Assembly: GCA_945860085.1 (NCBI GenBank)
Contig: CAMAPJ010000026.1
Coordinates: forward strand, 1 to 32,986
Reading direction: 5' to 3'
Length of the DNA: 32,986 nucleotides
From: Synechococcus sp. UW140
Lineage (GTDB): Bacteria; Cyanobacteriota; Cyanobacteriia; PCC-6307; Cyanobiaceae
The notes under the pieces: generated by a model
What the model saw: the letters and a program-made list of their open reading frames with translations, nothing else
What the model was told of the DNA's origin: nothing
The model's database searches: none
Position numbers and translations under genes: made by a program
Shown here: piece by piece, positions 7,732-15,784 of the stretch
Position numbering within the stretch: position 1 is the stretch's first letter
Layout of the letters: each line of letters opens with the position of its first letter

Positions 7732-8445
7732 ATGAGCATGTCCCTGCGGGTGGTGGTTCCACCCCACCCCTTGATCGGCCATTGGCTCACCCTGCTGCGC
7801 GATCAGGACACGCCCACCCCCCTGTTTGCAACGGCCATGGCCGAACTAGGCCGCTGGCTCACCTATGAGGCCCTGCGCGACTGGCTCCCCCACCGGCGGG
7901 TGGAGCTGCAGACCCCCCTGGCCCCCAGTGAAGGCAGCGTGATCGACCCGGCCGCTCCCCTGCTCGCCATCCCGATGTTGCGCGCCGGTCTGGGTCTTTG
8001 GGAAGGGGCTAGAACCGTGCTGCCTACCGCCCTGGTGGCCCACGTCGGCTATGGCAGCGACGCGGGCCTGGCGCCTGGATCTGCGGCGCCCCTGTGCTAC
8101 CTCGATGGGCTGCCCGCCGAGATCGGTGCCACCACGGGAGTGCTTGTGTTTGAGCCCCTGGTGGGGGCGGCCACCAACTTGCTGGCCCTGTTAGAGCGCC
8201 TTGAAGCGCAGGGGGTGACTGGGCGCCGGGTGCGGGTGATCTCAGCCCTGGCGGCAGCGCCGGGGCTGAAGAGCCTGGGCGAGCGCTTCGCCGAGCTCAC
8301 GATCTATGCGGGTTGCATCGACGCCGAGCTGGATTCCCGCCAACGGATCCTGCCCGGGTTGGGCGATGCCGAAGCTCGGCTGTTTGGAACCCTTCCCCGG
8401 CTCACTTCCCCTGGTGCTGTGGCTGGCTCGGGGCAGCCTGCCTAG
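7732..8445 (+). CDS. upp: Uracil phosphoribosyltransferase homologue with altered PRPP loop
   Basis: A 237-residue member of the UPRT family (uracil + PRPP to UMP in pyrimidine salvage). The family frame is clear: PPHPLIGHWLTLLRD, AMAELGRWLTYEALRDWLP, the flexible-loop region PMLRAGLGLWEGA and the uracil-binding end ILPGLGDAEARLFGT. The PRPP-binding signature, normally DPMLATG(G/N)(S/T), reads EPLVGAATN (residues 141-149, nt 8152-8178): the leading Asp is Glu and the TG(G/N) turn is lost. Catalysis may therefore be weak or absent, and the protein may be regulatory or serve another ligand. It is followed closely by the small membrane protein at 8482. The homology call is firm; activity is in doubt. 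Confidence 0.85.
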   Translation: MSMSLRVVVPPHPLIGHWLTLLRDQDTPTPLFATAMAELGRWLTYEALRDWLPHRRVELQTPLAPSEGSVIDPAAPLLAIPMLRAGLGLWEGARTVLPTALVAHVGYGSDAGLAPGSAAPLCYLDGLPAEIGATTGVLVFEPLVGAATNLLALLERLEAQGVTGRRVRVISALAAAPGLKSLGERFAELTIYAGCIDAELDSRQRILPGLGDAEARLFGTLPRLTSPGAVAGSGQPA

Positions 8446-8481
8446 GCTGGCGCCAATTCAGCCCCCCTGGTTTCACCGGCG

Positions 8482-8772
8482 ATGCAGCAGCGCAGCGACA
8501 GCCAGTCCAACCTGATGATCAGCGCCATGGCGGGGGCCTTTCTAGGGGCTGCGGGCCTGGCCTGGTGGTTGCTGTCCCAGGCGGAGCGTCGCCAGGAGCT
8601 GCAGCGGCGGGTGCGTTCCCTGCGCTTTGCGTCCGAACCGCTGGCGTCCCCCAGCCAGGCCCCCCTGGCGGAAGGGGAGCTACAGAACCGGGTGCAGCAG
8701 CTGAACCACGCCATCGAGGAGGTGCGCCGCCAGTTGGAAAGCCTCAGCACTGCCGGCTCGTCCGATCGCTAG
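8482..8772 (+). CDS. Small single-pass membrane protein with coiled-coil tail
   Basis: A 96-residue protein. One membrane segment (residues ~10-32, LMISAMAGAFLGAAGLAWWL) is preceded by a short polar N-terminus, and a basic stretch (QAERRQELQRRVRSLRF) suggests the C-terminus faces the cytosol. Residues ~65-90 (ELQNRVQQLNHAIEEVRRQL) show heptad-like spacing of hydrophobics and probably form a coiled coil. No enzymatic motif. It lies 36 bases after the UPRT-like gene on the same strand and is likely co-transcribed. I do not recognise a named family. Confidence 0.65.
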   Translation: MQQRSDSQSNLMISAMAGAFLGAAGLAWWLLSQAERRQELQRRVRSLRFASEPLASPSQAPLAEGELQNRVQQLNHAIEEVRRQLESLSTAGSSDR

Positions 8773-8869
8773 ACCCTTCGCTGCTGGCACCCCGGCTTTA
8801 CCCCGTCATTAACCCCAGCTGTAAGCACCGCACATCGGTAGGTTGATAGGCAGTGCTTTCCTGCCGGCC

Positions 8870-10540
8870 ATGTTGCGTTCCGCCGCCATCACCCAGGGCT
8901 TCCAGCGGTCCCCCAATCGCGCCATGTTGCGGGCTGTGGGCTTTGGCGACGGCGATTTCAACAAGCCGATCATCGGCATTGCCAACGGCTACAGCACCAT
9001 CACCCCCTGCAACATGGGGCTGAACGACCTAGCCCTGCGGGCCGAGGCAGCGGCCAAGGCCGCCGGGGCCATGCCCCAGATGTTTGGCACGATCACGGTC
9101 AGTGACGGCATCTCGATGGGCACCGAAGGGATGAAGTATTCCCTGGTGAGCCGCGAGGTGATTGCCGATTCGATTGAAACGGCTTGCAACGGCGAGAGCA
9201 TGGATGGGGTGCTGGCTGTTGGTGGTTGCGATAAGAACATGCCTGGCGCAATGATTGCCATCGCCCGTATGAATATTCCGGCGATCTTTGTCTACGGCGG
9301 TACAATCAAGCCTGGTAAATTAGATGGCCGTGACCTCACCGTGGTAAGCGCCTTTGAGGCTGTGGGTCAATTTGCGGCTGGCAAGATCGATAAAGATGAG
9401 TTAGAAGCTGTTGAAAAGAATGCCTGTCCGGGTGCAGGCAGTTGCGGCGGCATGTTCACCGCCAACACGATGAGTTCGGCAATCGAGGCCATGGGCCTGA
9501 GCCTGCCTGGCAGCTCCACCATGGCTGCCGTTGATCCCGAAAAAGCCGATAGCGCCGCCCGTTCGGCCGAGGTATTGGTTGCGGCGATCGCGGCCAACAT
9601 TCGCCCGCTGGATCTGCTGACTCGCGGAGCCTTTGAAAATGCCATCAGCGTGATTATGGCCGTGGGCGGCTCCACCAATGCGGTGTTGCACCTGCTGGCG
9701 ATCGCCCGCACCGCCGGCGTGCCTCTCACGATCGATGACTTTGAGGTGATCCGCCAACGGGTGCCGGTGATCTGTGATCTCAAGCCCAGCGGCCGTTATG
9801 TGATCACCGACCTGCACGCTGCCGGTGGCATTCCCCAAGTGATGAAGCTGCTGCTCGATGCGGGCCTACTCCATGGCGACTGCCGCACAATCGAGGGCAA
9901 GACCCTGGGCGAAACCCTCGCCGGGATTGCCTCGGTGCCCCGCTCCGATCAGGACGTGATCCGTCCTTTAAGCAATCCCCTCTATGCCAAGGGCCACCTG
10001 GCCGTGCTCAAGGGCAACCTGGCCAGCGAAGGCAGCGTCGCCAAGATCAGCGGCGTCAAGAATCCCCAGCTCACCGGCCCGGCGCGGGTGTTTGAAAGTG
10101 AAGAGGCCTGCTTGGCCGCCATTTTGGAAGGCCGCATCCAGGCGGGCGATGTGTTGGTGATCCGCTACGAAGGCCCGGTCGGCGGTCCTGGCATGCGCGA
10201 GATGCTTTCGCCTACGTCGGCGATCATCGGCCAGGGCCTGGGCGACAAGGTGGCCTTGATCACCGACGGCCGCTTCTCTGGCGGCACCTACGGCATGGTG
10301 GTCGGTCATGTGGCTCCCGAAGCAGCCGTCGGTGGCACGATCGCCCTGGTGCAGGAAGGGGACAGCATCACCGTCGATGCCCACCAGCTGCTGGTGCAGC
10401 TCAATGTCGATGACGCCGAACTGGCCCGGCGTCGCGCCGCCTGGAGTGCCCCGATTCCCCGTTACACCACGGGCGTGCTCGGTAAATACGCCCGGCTGGT
10501 GAGCAGCAGCAGCCGGGGCGCTGTCACCGACCAGCCCTGA
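8870..10540 (+). CDS. ilvD: Dihydroxy-acid dehydratase IlvD
   Basis: Iron-sulfur enzyme of branched-chain amino acid synthesis; it dehydrates 2,3-dihydroxy-isovalerate and -methylvalerate to the 2-oxo acids. Seen: cluster cysteines at Cys47 (STITPCNMG), Cys120 ([11 protein letters not shown]) and Cys192 ([16 protein letters not shown]), with Lys122 next to Cys120 as the Mg-binding, normally carbamylated lysine. The C-terminal substrate-domain motifs [14 protein letters not shown] and [12 protein letters not shown] are present. I take the ATG at 8870 (556 residues), because the upstream TTG at 8843 adds nine residues unlike the family start ([20 protein letters not shown] is typical). It is on its own after the small membrane-protein gene and converges with the gene at 10611. 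Confidence 0.97.
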   Translation: MLRSAAITQGFQRSPNRAMLRAVGFGDGDFNKPIIGIANGYSTITPCNMGLNDLALRAEAAAKAAGAMPQMFGTITVSDGISMGTEGMKYSLVSREVIADSIETACNGESMDGVLAVGGCDKNMPGAMIAIARMNIPAIFVYGGTIKPGKLDGRDLTVVSAFEAVGQFAAGKIDKDELEAVEKNACPGAGSCGGMFTANTMSSAIEAMGLSLPGSSTMAAVDPEKADSAARSAEVLVAAIAANIRPLDLLTRGAFENAISVIMAVGGSTNAVLHLLAIARTAGVPLTIDDFEVIRQRVPVICDLKPSGRYVITDLHAAGGIPQVMKLLLDAGLLHGDCRTIEGKTLGETLAGIASVPRSDQDVIRPLSNPLYAKGHLAVLKGNLASEGSVAKISGVKNPQLTGPARVFESEEACLAAILEGRIQAGDVLVIRYEGPVGGPGMREMLSPTSAIIGQGLGDKVALITDGRFSGGTYGMVVGHVAPEAAVGGTIALVQEGDSITVDAHQLLVQLNVDDAELARRRAAWSAPIPRYTTGVLGKYARLVSSSSRGAVTDQP

Positions 10541-10583
10541 GCCCCTGGGCCCGGGCACCCAGGCCCCTCGGCTTGGGCGGGGA

Positions 10584-10602
10584 AGGGCTAGCCGTTAGCC
10601 CT
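10584..10602. terminator. Hairpin between convergent genes
   Basis: A 7-base perfect stem (AGGGCTA / TAGCCCT) with a 5-base loop sits in the 70-base gap between the ends of ilvD and the convergent small gene at 10611. There is no clear T-run, so its role as a terminator is likely only from its position. Confidence 0.35.
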
Positions 10603-10610
10603 AGCCTCCC

Positions 10611-11012
10611 CTAGTCCCCCCCGACGACTAGGGCGCGGATGCGGCGGGCCAGCGCTTCTAGAGGCAAGCCGCCCTCCGGTCGCTCGCAGCGTTCGCCACT
10701 CACCCCGTCCATCCAGACTGGGTGGGATCCCTGCCAGAGCAAGGGCGCGGTCTCATCGGCCAGGGTCATCAAGGTGAGGTGGATGTCGCTGCCGCTGCGG
10801 TAGAGCTCCAGCTCCAGATCGGCCTGCTCCAGCCGGGCGCCCTCGGGGCTGCGGGGCTCAATGCGCACGCATAGATCGCCATCGAGGGCGGCTGCTTGGG
10901 GCAGCTCCCCCAGCAGCCGCACGCCGTGCCGGTGGGGCTTGAGGCAGAGATCGGCGGCGGCGGCCAGCCGGGTGGCGAAGTCCTGCCAATTGGCTTGATC
11001 GCTCCAGTCCAT
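10611..11012 (-). CDS. Conserved hypothetical protein, 133 residues
   Basis: A small soluble protein with mixed alpha/beta character. It has a tryptophan-containing helical N-terminus (MDWSDQANWQDFATRLAAAA), strands such as DLCVRIEPRSPEGARLEQAD, and LWQGSHPVWMDGVSGERCE near the middle, which looks conserved. It closes with a helix (LPLEALARRIRALV). There is no signal peptide, membrane segment or catalytic motif I can name. It lies 28 bases after the CIA30-domain gene and is the last gene of the minus-strand run from gnd. Codon use and GC match its neighbours, so I believe it is coding. Function unknown. Confidence 0.65.
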   Translation of the reverse strand: MDWSDQANWQDFATRLAAAADLCLKPHRHGVRLLGELPQAAALDGDLCVRIEPRSPEGARLEQADLELELYRSGSDIHLTLMTLADETAPLLWQGSHPVWMDGVSGERCERPEGGLPLEALARRIRALVVGGD

Positions 11013-11040
11013 GGCTTCGGGGGGGCTACCGGGCAGGGCG

Positions 11041-11904
11041 TCAGGGCAGGGCCCGAATCGCGTGAATCGTCAGGCGCAGGGGGCCGGCGCGAAAGCCGCT
11101 GTTGACGCCGCCGTCATCGCCGAAACGGGAATGGAGCAGCTGCAGGCGGGTGATCCGGGCGGGATCAAAGCGCAGTGGCAAGCCCACTGGCTTGGCCCGC
11201 ACGCTGGCCCGCAGCTGGCTGAAGGGAATCGACACCTGGGTAATCCCCTGGGTTTCGGTGCCGAATTCGGCTACCCAGCGCAAGCCCCCTGGAATCAGTT
11301 CGGTGAGACCGGCCAGGCCATCGCTGCAGGCAATGGCAAGTTTGTAGCGGCGACCATCTCCCTCCAGTTCCAGGTGCAAGCTGGCCTGGGCCGAGAGATC
11401 CAGAGGTGGTGAGAACAGGGGCGAACGGCAACTGACAAAGCCACCCCCCTCGGCCACCACCTCCGCCGTCATCACCAGACCGCTGGAGCCGGCCTGACAC
11501 TGACCCTGACTGCGGCCGCCCATGATCGTGTCATTGAGGCTGTGCCAGCCGGCAAAGCCAGCGCCGGCCACGACAAGCACCGAGCCGTCGGCAGCTCCGA
11601 CGCCGCTGGTGGCCCGGCTTCGTTCGAGGCTTGTTGGATCAAGATCACCTAGATCGGGGCTGCTGGTGTTGGGGCTGGGAGACACGGGGGTACTGGGGCC
11701 GCCGGAGGCGGATTTGGGGGCTTGGCCCACCAGTCTGGCGAGCTGGCCCCCAGGGGCGGGCCTGGAAGGATCCGGCATTGGGGCCGCCAGGCTGGCCGTT
11801 GGCACAGCAGCAAGCAGCAGGATTGGCGCAAGATCGCAAAGGGAGCTGGCCAGGGGGATGGCCCCTGGCCTAAGCGCCAGCGACCTGACCCGCTGCGGCG
11901 GCAT
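11041..11904 (-). CDS. CIA30-domain protein (NDUFAF1-like)
   Basis: The C-terminal ~175 residues match the CIA30 fold of complex I intermediate-associated protein 30: GWHSLNDTIMGGRSQG (the family's W...ND..MGG.S), GGGFVSCRSPLFSPPLDLS, LELEGDGRRYKLAI and the closing DPARITRLQLLHSRF. In mitochondria CIA30 helps assemble complex I; cyanobacterial members have been tied to photosynthetic complexes or NDH-1 only by analogy. The middle is a Pro/Ser/Gly-rich linker. The start is uncertain: the ATG at 11904 overlaps pgl by 35 bases and puts a signal-like hydrophobic stretch (LCDLAPILLLAAVPTASLAA) at residues ~20-40, suggesting export to the lumen or periplasm. Upstream starts lie deep inside pgl and are unlikely. 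Confidence 0.75.
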   Translation of the reverse strand: MPPQRVRSLALRPGAIPLASSLCDLAPILLLAAVPTASLAAPMPDPSRPAPGGQLARLVGQAPKSASGGPSTPVSPSPNTSSPDLGDLDPTSLERSRATSGVGAADGSVLVVAGAGFAGWHSLNDTIMGGRSQGQCQAGSSGLVMTAEVVAEGGGFVSCRSPLFSPPLDLSAQASLHLELEGDGRRYKLAIACSDGLAGLTELIPGGLRWVAEFGTETQGITQVSIPFSQLRASVRAKPVGLPLRFDPARITRLQLLHSRFGDDGGVNSGFRAGPLRLTIHAIRALP

Positions 11905-12631
11905 CGGCCAAAACCAGCACCGGCAGGCGGGGTTGCACCAGTTTGGCAGGGGTGCGCAGGGGCGACTCGCCAGGATCCAGCAAGCGCTTGAGGGCTTCCT
12001 GCTTGGCGGCGCCACTCACCAGGATGATCACCTGGCGGGCGGCACTGAGCACCGGGGCCGTCAGGGTGATCCGCTCGAGGCCCTTGCCTTCACCCACGGT
12101 GACGGCCCGATCGGTAACGCCGGCGGCGGCGCTGCCCGGAAACAGGGACGCGGTGTGGCCGTCATCGCCCAGGCCCAAAAGGATCACATCTAAAACGGGA
12201 GGATCGCCGCCGCAGAGCTGGCGCAGGGTCTGCTCAAAGGCCTCGGCCGAGGCCAGGGGGGTCTCCCGTTCGGTGGGCACCGGATGGAAGCAGGCCTTGC
12301 GGGCCGGCTCCTGGGCCAGCAGGGTCTCGTGGAGCATGCGGGCATTGCTGGCCGGATCCTCGGGCCCTACCCAGCGTTCATCACCGAGCAGCACATCAAC
12401 CCGGTCCCAGGCGATGTGTTCGCGGCCCAGGAGCCGGTAGGCCGCCGCCGGCGTGGTGCCGCCGGCAAGGGCCAGCTGGGCCCGGTCCCGCTCGGCCAGG
12501 ACCAAATCCAGCTGGCTGGCCAGGTGTTCGGCGGCCCGCTTGGCGAGCTTGTCCTGGCTGGGGCTGATCTCGAGCTGGTAGACCACGCCGCTAGCGCCCT
12601 GGCCTGAGGCCACCGTTTTAGGTGTTGTCAT
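11870..12631 (-). CDS. pgl: 6-phosphogluconolactonase
   Basis: Hydrolyses 6-phosphogluconolactone to 6-phosphogluconate, the second step of the oxidative pentose phosphate pathway (DevB/SOL type). Seen: LALAGGTTPAAAYRLLG, LLGDERWVGPEDPASNARML and DVILLGLGDDGHTASLFPG, the three family blocks that line the active site. The product has 253 residues. I choose the ATG at 12631, whose ATGA overlaps the gnd stop (TGA at 12628-12630), a sign of translational coupling; an ATG three codons earlier is possible. The preceding gene makes the enzyme for the next step, so gnd-pgl is a functional pair. Cytosolic. Confidence 0.95.
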   Translation of the reverse strand: MTTPKTVASGQGASGVVYQLEISPSQDKLAKRAAEHLASQLDLVLAERDRAQLALAGGTTPAAAYRLLGREHIAWDRVDVLLGDERWVGPEDPASNARMLHETLLAQEPARKACFHPVPTERETPLASAEAFEQTLRQLCGGDPPVLDVILLGLGDDGHTASLFPGSAAAGVTDRAVTVGEGKGLERITLTAPVLSAARQVIILVSGAAKQEALKRLLDPGESPLRTPAKLVQPRLPVLVLADAAAAGQVAGA

Positions 12632-14046
12632 TCCAGCCACTCGGTGTGGAAGCTGCCAGCCTGGTCGACCCGCTCATAGGTGTGGGCGCCGAAGCAGTCG
12701 CGCATGGCCTGCACCAGATTCTGGGGCAGGCGGCCGGAGCGGTAGCTGTCGATGTAATCGAGGCTGCTGCTCAGGCAGGGCACGGGGATGCCTGCCAGGG
12801 CCGCACCAGCGACCACTTGGCGTAGGCCAGGTAGGCGGCGGTTGATCTGTTCGGCGAACCAGGGGTCCACCATCAGGTTGGGCAGGGAGGGGTTAGCCGT
12901 GAAGGCGTCCTGAATGCGTTGCAGCAGGCGGGCGCGAATGATGCAGCCGCCTTTCCAGATCTGGGCAATCGACGAGAGGTCCAGGTTGTAGTCGTGCAGC
13001 TTGGAGGCTTCCACCATCAGGGCCATGCCCTGGGCGTAGCTAGCGATGCAGGCCAGGATGCAGGCGTCTTGCAGGGGCGCCATGGCATCGGCGGGACTGC
13101 CCAGGTCGATGGCTACGGCTGGAGGAGCGGCCAACACCGATTCAGCCTGTAGCCGCTCGTTGCGCAAGGAGCTCATCACCCGGGCGTTGAGGGCTGCGTA
13201 GATCGTTGGCACGGAGATGCCCATCTCCAGGGCGCTGACCACGGTCCAGAGACCCGTGCCCTTCTGGCCGGCGGCGTCCACGATTTTTTCGACCAGATCG
13301 GAGCCATCCTGGGGATCACGGGTACGCAGACACACCTCGGTGATCTCCACCAGGAAGGAGGAGAGCTCCTCGGTGTCGTTCCAGGCGGCCAGCACGTCGG
13401 CCATGGCGATGCCGCCCAGGCCGGCGGAGCGCTTCATCAGGTCGTAGGCCTCCGCCAGGATCTGCTCGATCCCGTATTCGATGCCGTTGTGGACGGTCTT
13501 GACGAAGTGGCCGGCGCCGCCGGGGCCGATGTAGGTGACGCAAGGGCCGTCGTTGACCTGGGCGGCCATCTTGCGCACCAGGCTCTCGATCGCGTCATAG
13601 GCGCTGCGGGTGCCGCCCGGCATCATGCTTGGGCCCTCCAGGGCGCCCTTGGCGCCGCCGGAGACGCCCATGCCAATGAAGCCGAAGCTCTTGCTTTCCA
13701 GGTCGGCAACGCGCCGTTCCGTGTCGGTGTAGAGGGAATTGCCGCCATCAATCAGCAAATCACCCTCTTCCAAGTAGGGGGAAATAGTGGCGATGGTGTC
13801 ATCAATGGCCTGGCCGGCCTTGATCATCATCAAGATGCGGCGAGGTTTCTCCAGCTTGTCGACAAAGTCCTGGAGGGAGGTGGACCCAATGATCGCCTTG
13901 CCCGCACCCCGACCGGCCAGGAACTCCTCCGTCTTGGCGTAGGTGCGGTTGTAGACGACACAGGAAAACCCGTTGCGCTCGGCGTTGAGCACCAGGTTCT
14001 CCCCCATCACCCCTAGGCCAATCAGACCGAAGTGGGCTTTCTGCAT
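12628..14046 (-). CDS. gnd: 6-phosphogluconate dehydrogenase, decarboxylating
   Basis: Oxidises 6-phosphogluconate to ribulose 5-phosphate and CO2 with NADP+; the NADPH-generating step used by cyanobacteria in the dark. Seen: the Rossmann motif GLGVMGENLVLNAERNGF with NRT after it (NADP-type), the substrate segment GMGVSGGAKGALEGPSMMPG, the catalytic KTVHNGIEYG, and the C-terminal DYIDSYRSGRLPQNLVQAMR followed by FGAHTYERVD and HTEW. At 472 residues it is full length. It heads the gnd-pgl pair; the 325-base gap upstream holds the glgC terminator, so it probably has its own promoter there. Confidence 0.97.
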   Translation of the reverse strand: MQKAHFGLIGLGVMGENLVLNAERNGFSCVVYNRTYAKTEEFLAGRGAGKAIIGSTSLQDFVDKLEKPRRILMMIKAGQAIDDTIATISPYLEEGDLLIDGGNSLYTDTERRVADLESKSFGFIGMGVSGGAKGALEGPSMMPGGTRSAYDAIESLVRKMAAQVNDGPCVTYIGPGGAGHFVKTVHNGIEYGIEQILAEAYDLMKRSAGLGGIAMADVLAAWNDTEELSSFLVEITEVCLRTRDPQDGSDLVEKIVDAAGQKGTGLWTVVSALEMGISVPTIYAALNARVMSSLRNERLQAESVLAAPPAVAIDLGSPADAMAPLQDACILACIASYAQGMALMVEASKLHDYNLDLSSIAQIWKGGCIIRARLLQRIQDAFTANPSLPNLMVDPWFAEQINRRLPGLRQVVAGAALAGIPVPCLSSSLDYIDSYRSGRLPQNLVQAMRDCFGAHTYERVDQAGSFHTEWLE

Positions 14047-14371
14047 TGTGATCCTGTCCTGATGCGGATGCCGTCAGTGTGGCGACGGGCACCGTTACGG
14101 GGAACCAGGCCTGCCGCAACTGTGAGCGACAGCGCACCGAAACGGGCCTGTCGGGTCGGGGGTGCAGCCGAGCGCCGCCAATCAAAAGCCGCTGCGACCT
14201 CCCACCGGGAGGCCGCAGCGGCCAGGTTCAGGTCAAAGGCGCTGCATGAGAGCAGGCTGCAGGGCCTGGGGCCAGCTCAGGAGCCTCAGGGGCTCCCATC
14301 ACCCGAGCTGCAAACTGAGGCAGTTCGCTGAATCAGCTCATTAGCTCAGAGCACCAGCTCAGATCACCAGC
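14047..14371. other. Intergenic region between glgC and gnd
   Basis: No gene is seen in these 325 bases. It holds the glgC terminator at 14183-14223 and must hold the gnd promoter, which I cannot place with confidence. Its right end (14329-14379) has short direct repeats of AGCTCA and of CAGCTCA(G/A)ATCACC, running into the last codons of glgC. Confidence 0.6.
14183..14223 (-). terminator. Rho-independent terminator of glgC
   Basis: On the minus strand a GCCGCTGCGGCCTCC / GGAGGTCGCAGCGGC stem with a short loop runs directly into TTTTGATT. The stem has 14-15 pairs with one mismatch. It sits about 150 bases beyond the glgC stop and separates glpX-hemA-glgC from gnd-pgl. Confidence 0.8.
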
Positions 14372-15667
14372 TCAAATCACCGTCCCGTCGGTGATCGTCA
14401 CGTTCTTGGCGACCACGACGATGCCATTGCGGATGTAGAAGCCCAGCTCGGGCCGATCCGCCTCTTCAACGTGGTCCTTGTTGACGATCGTGACGTTGCG
14501 GCCGATGCGCACGTTCTTGTCGAGAATGGCGCGGCGCACCGTGGTGCCCTGGCCAACGCCGATCGGAGTACCGCCCCGCTCCCGCAGCACGGCCCGCTCT
14601 TCGCCGGACTCGAAGTAGTCGGCACCCATCACTAGGGAGTCCTGCAGAACGACATCGTCTTCAACCCGGGTTCGCACCCCGAGCACGCAGTGGTGGATGC
14701 TGCAGGCGCGCAGCATCGAGCCTTCGCCAATGATCGACTGGGTCACCTGGGTGTCGAGCAGCTTGCTGGGGGGTAGGTAGCGGGGCCGGGTGTAGATCGG
14801 GAACTTCTCGTCGTAGAAGGAGAAGGCCGGGTTGGGCTGGTCGGTGAGGGCCATGTTGGCCTCATAGAAGGCCCCGATCGTGCCGATGTCCTCCCAGTAG
14901 TCGTCAAACAGGAAGCTCTGCAGGCGATCGCCCCGCTCTAGGGCGGCCGGAATGATCTCCTTGCCGAAATCGGTGAAGTTGGGGTTGTTGGTCAGCAGGT
15001 CGAAGAGGGTGTTGCGGCTGAACACATAGATGCCCATCGAGGCCAGGTAGGGCCTGCGGCTGGCTTCTTCGGCCGAAAGGCCCATCAAGGAGGTGTCCAC
15101 CTTCATAGCCTCGAGGGCGTGGCCCTTGGGCTTCTCCCGGAATTCGCGGATGCGGCCGTCATCGTCGGTGCGCATCAGGCCGAAGGCCTCGGCTTGGGCG
15201 GCGTCCACGGGCAGGGCACCGACGGTGAGGTCGGCGCCGGTGTTGATGTGGTGCTCGATGAACAGGCTGTAGTCCATCCGGTAAAGCTGGTCGCCGGAGA
15301 GGATCAGGTATTGATCCACGTCCCATTCCTGGAACAGCCACTGGTACTTGCGCACCGCATCAGCTGTGCCCTCGAACCAGCTGGGACTGTCGGGGGTCTG
15401 CTGGGCCGCCAGAACTTCCACAAAGCCCTGGCCGAAGCCGGCGGAGAGGTTGTAGCTCTGGCTGAGGTGGCGGTTCAACGAGGCGCTGTTGAATTGCGTC
15501 AACACGTACATCTTGTTGATGCCGGAGTTGATGCAATTGCTGATCGGAATATCAATCAACCGATATTTTCCAGCCAGGGGCACGGCCGGCTTGGCCCGCG
15601 TCTGGGTGAGGGGGAAAAGACGGGTCCCTGCTCCGCCGCCAAGGATGATGGCCAGGACTCGTTTCAT
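14372..15667 (-). CDS. glgC: Glucose-1-phosphate adenylyltransferase (ADP-glucose pyrophosphorylase)
   Basis: Makes ADP-glucose from ATP and glucose 1-phosphate, the committed step of glycogen synthesis, normally activated by 3-phosphoglycerate and inhibited by phosphate in cyanobacteria. Seen: the nucleotide-binding start [20 protein letters not shown] with [20 protein letters not shown], the catalytic Asp region [10 protein letters not shown], the glucose-1-P region REFREKPKG, and a C-terminal left-handed beta-helix ending ITDGTVI with the allosteric lysine region [20 protein letters not shown]. The ATG at 15667 gives 431 residues, the usual size; an upstream in-frame ATG adds 26 unrelated residues. 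It follows hemA after 117 bases. Confidence 0.97.
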   Translation of the reverse strand: MKRVLAIILGGGAGTRLFPLTQTRAKPAVPLAGKYRLIDIPISNCINSGINKMYVLTQFNSASLNRHLSQSYNLSAGFGQGFVEVLAAQQTPDSPSWFEGTADAVRKYQWLFQEWDVDQYLILSGDQLYRMDYSLFIEHHINTGADLTVGALPVDAAQAEAFGLMRTDDDGRIREFREKPKGHALEAMKVDTSLMGLSAEEASRRPYLASMGIYVFSRNTLFDLLTNNPNFTDFGKEIIPAALERGDRLQSFLFDDYWEDIGTIGAFYEANMALTDQPNPAFSFYDEKFPIYTRPRYLPPSKLLDTQVTQSIIGEGSMLRACSIHHCVLGVRTRVEDDVVLQDSLVMGADYFESGEERAVLRERGGTPIGVGQGTTVRRAILDKNVRIGRNVTIVNKDHVEEADRPELGFYIRNGIVVVAKNVTITDGTVI

Positions 15668-15784
15668 CAGCGTTCTCCCCTTTGCACTGTCAGGGTTTGG
15701 CAACGGTAGGCGATCGCCTGGCCGGTCGCCGGCGTGGCGCAGCACATTGATGAAACTGGCTGATGACAGGGCGATCCAGGCCGA

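Noticed and set aside
8313-8846. Plus-strand frame of 177 residues overlapping the UPRT-like gene and the small membrane protein
   Set aside because: It overlaps two better frames and is Gly/Pro/Ala/Arg-rich noise.
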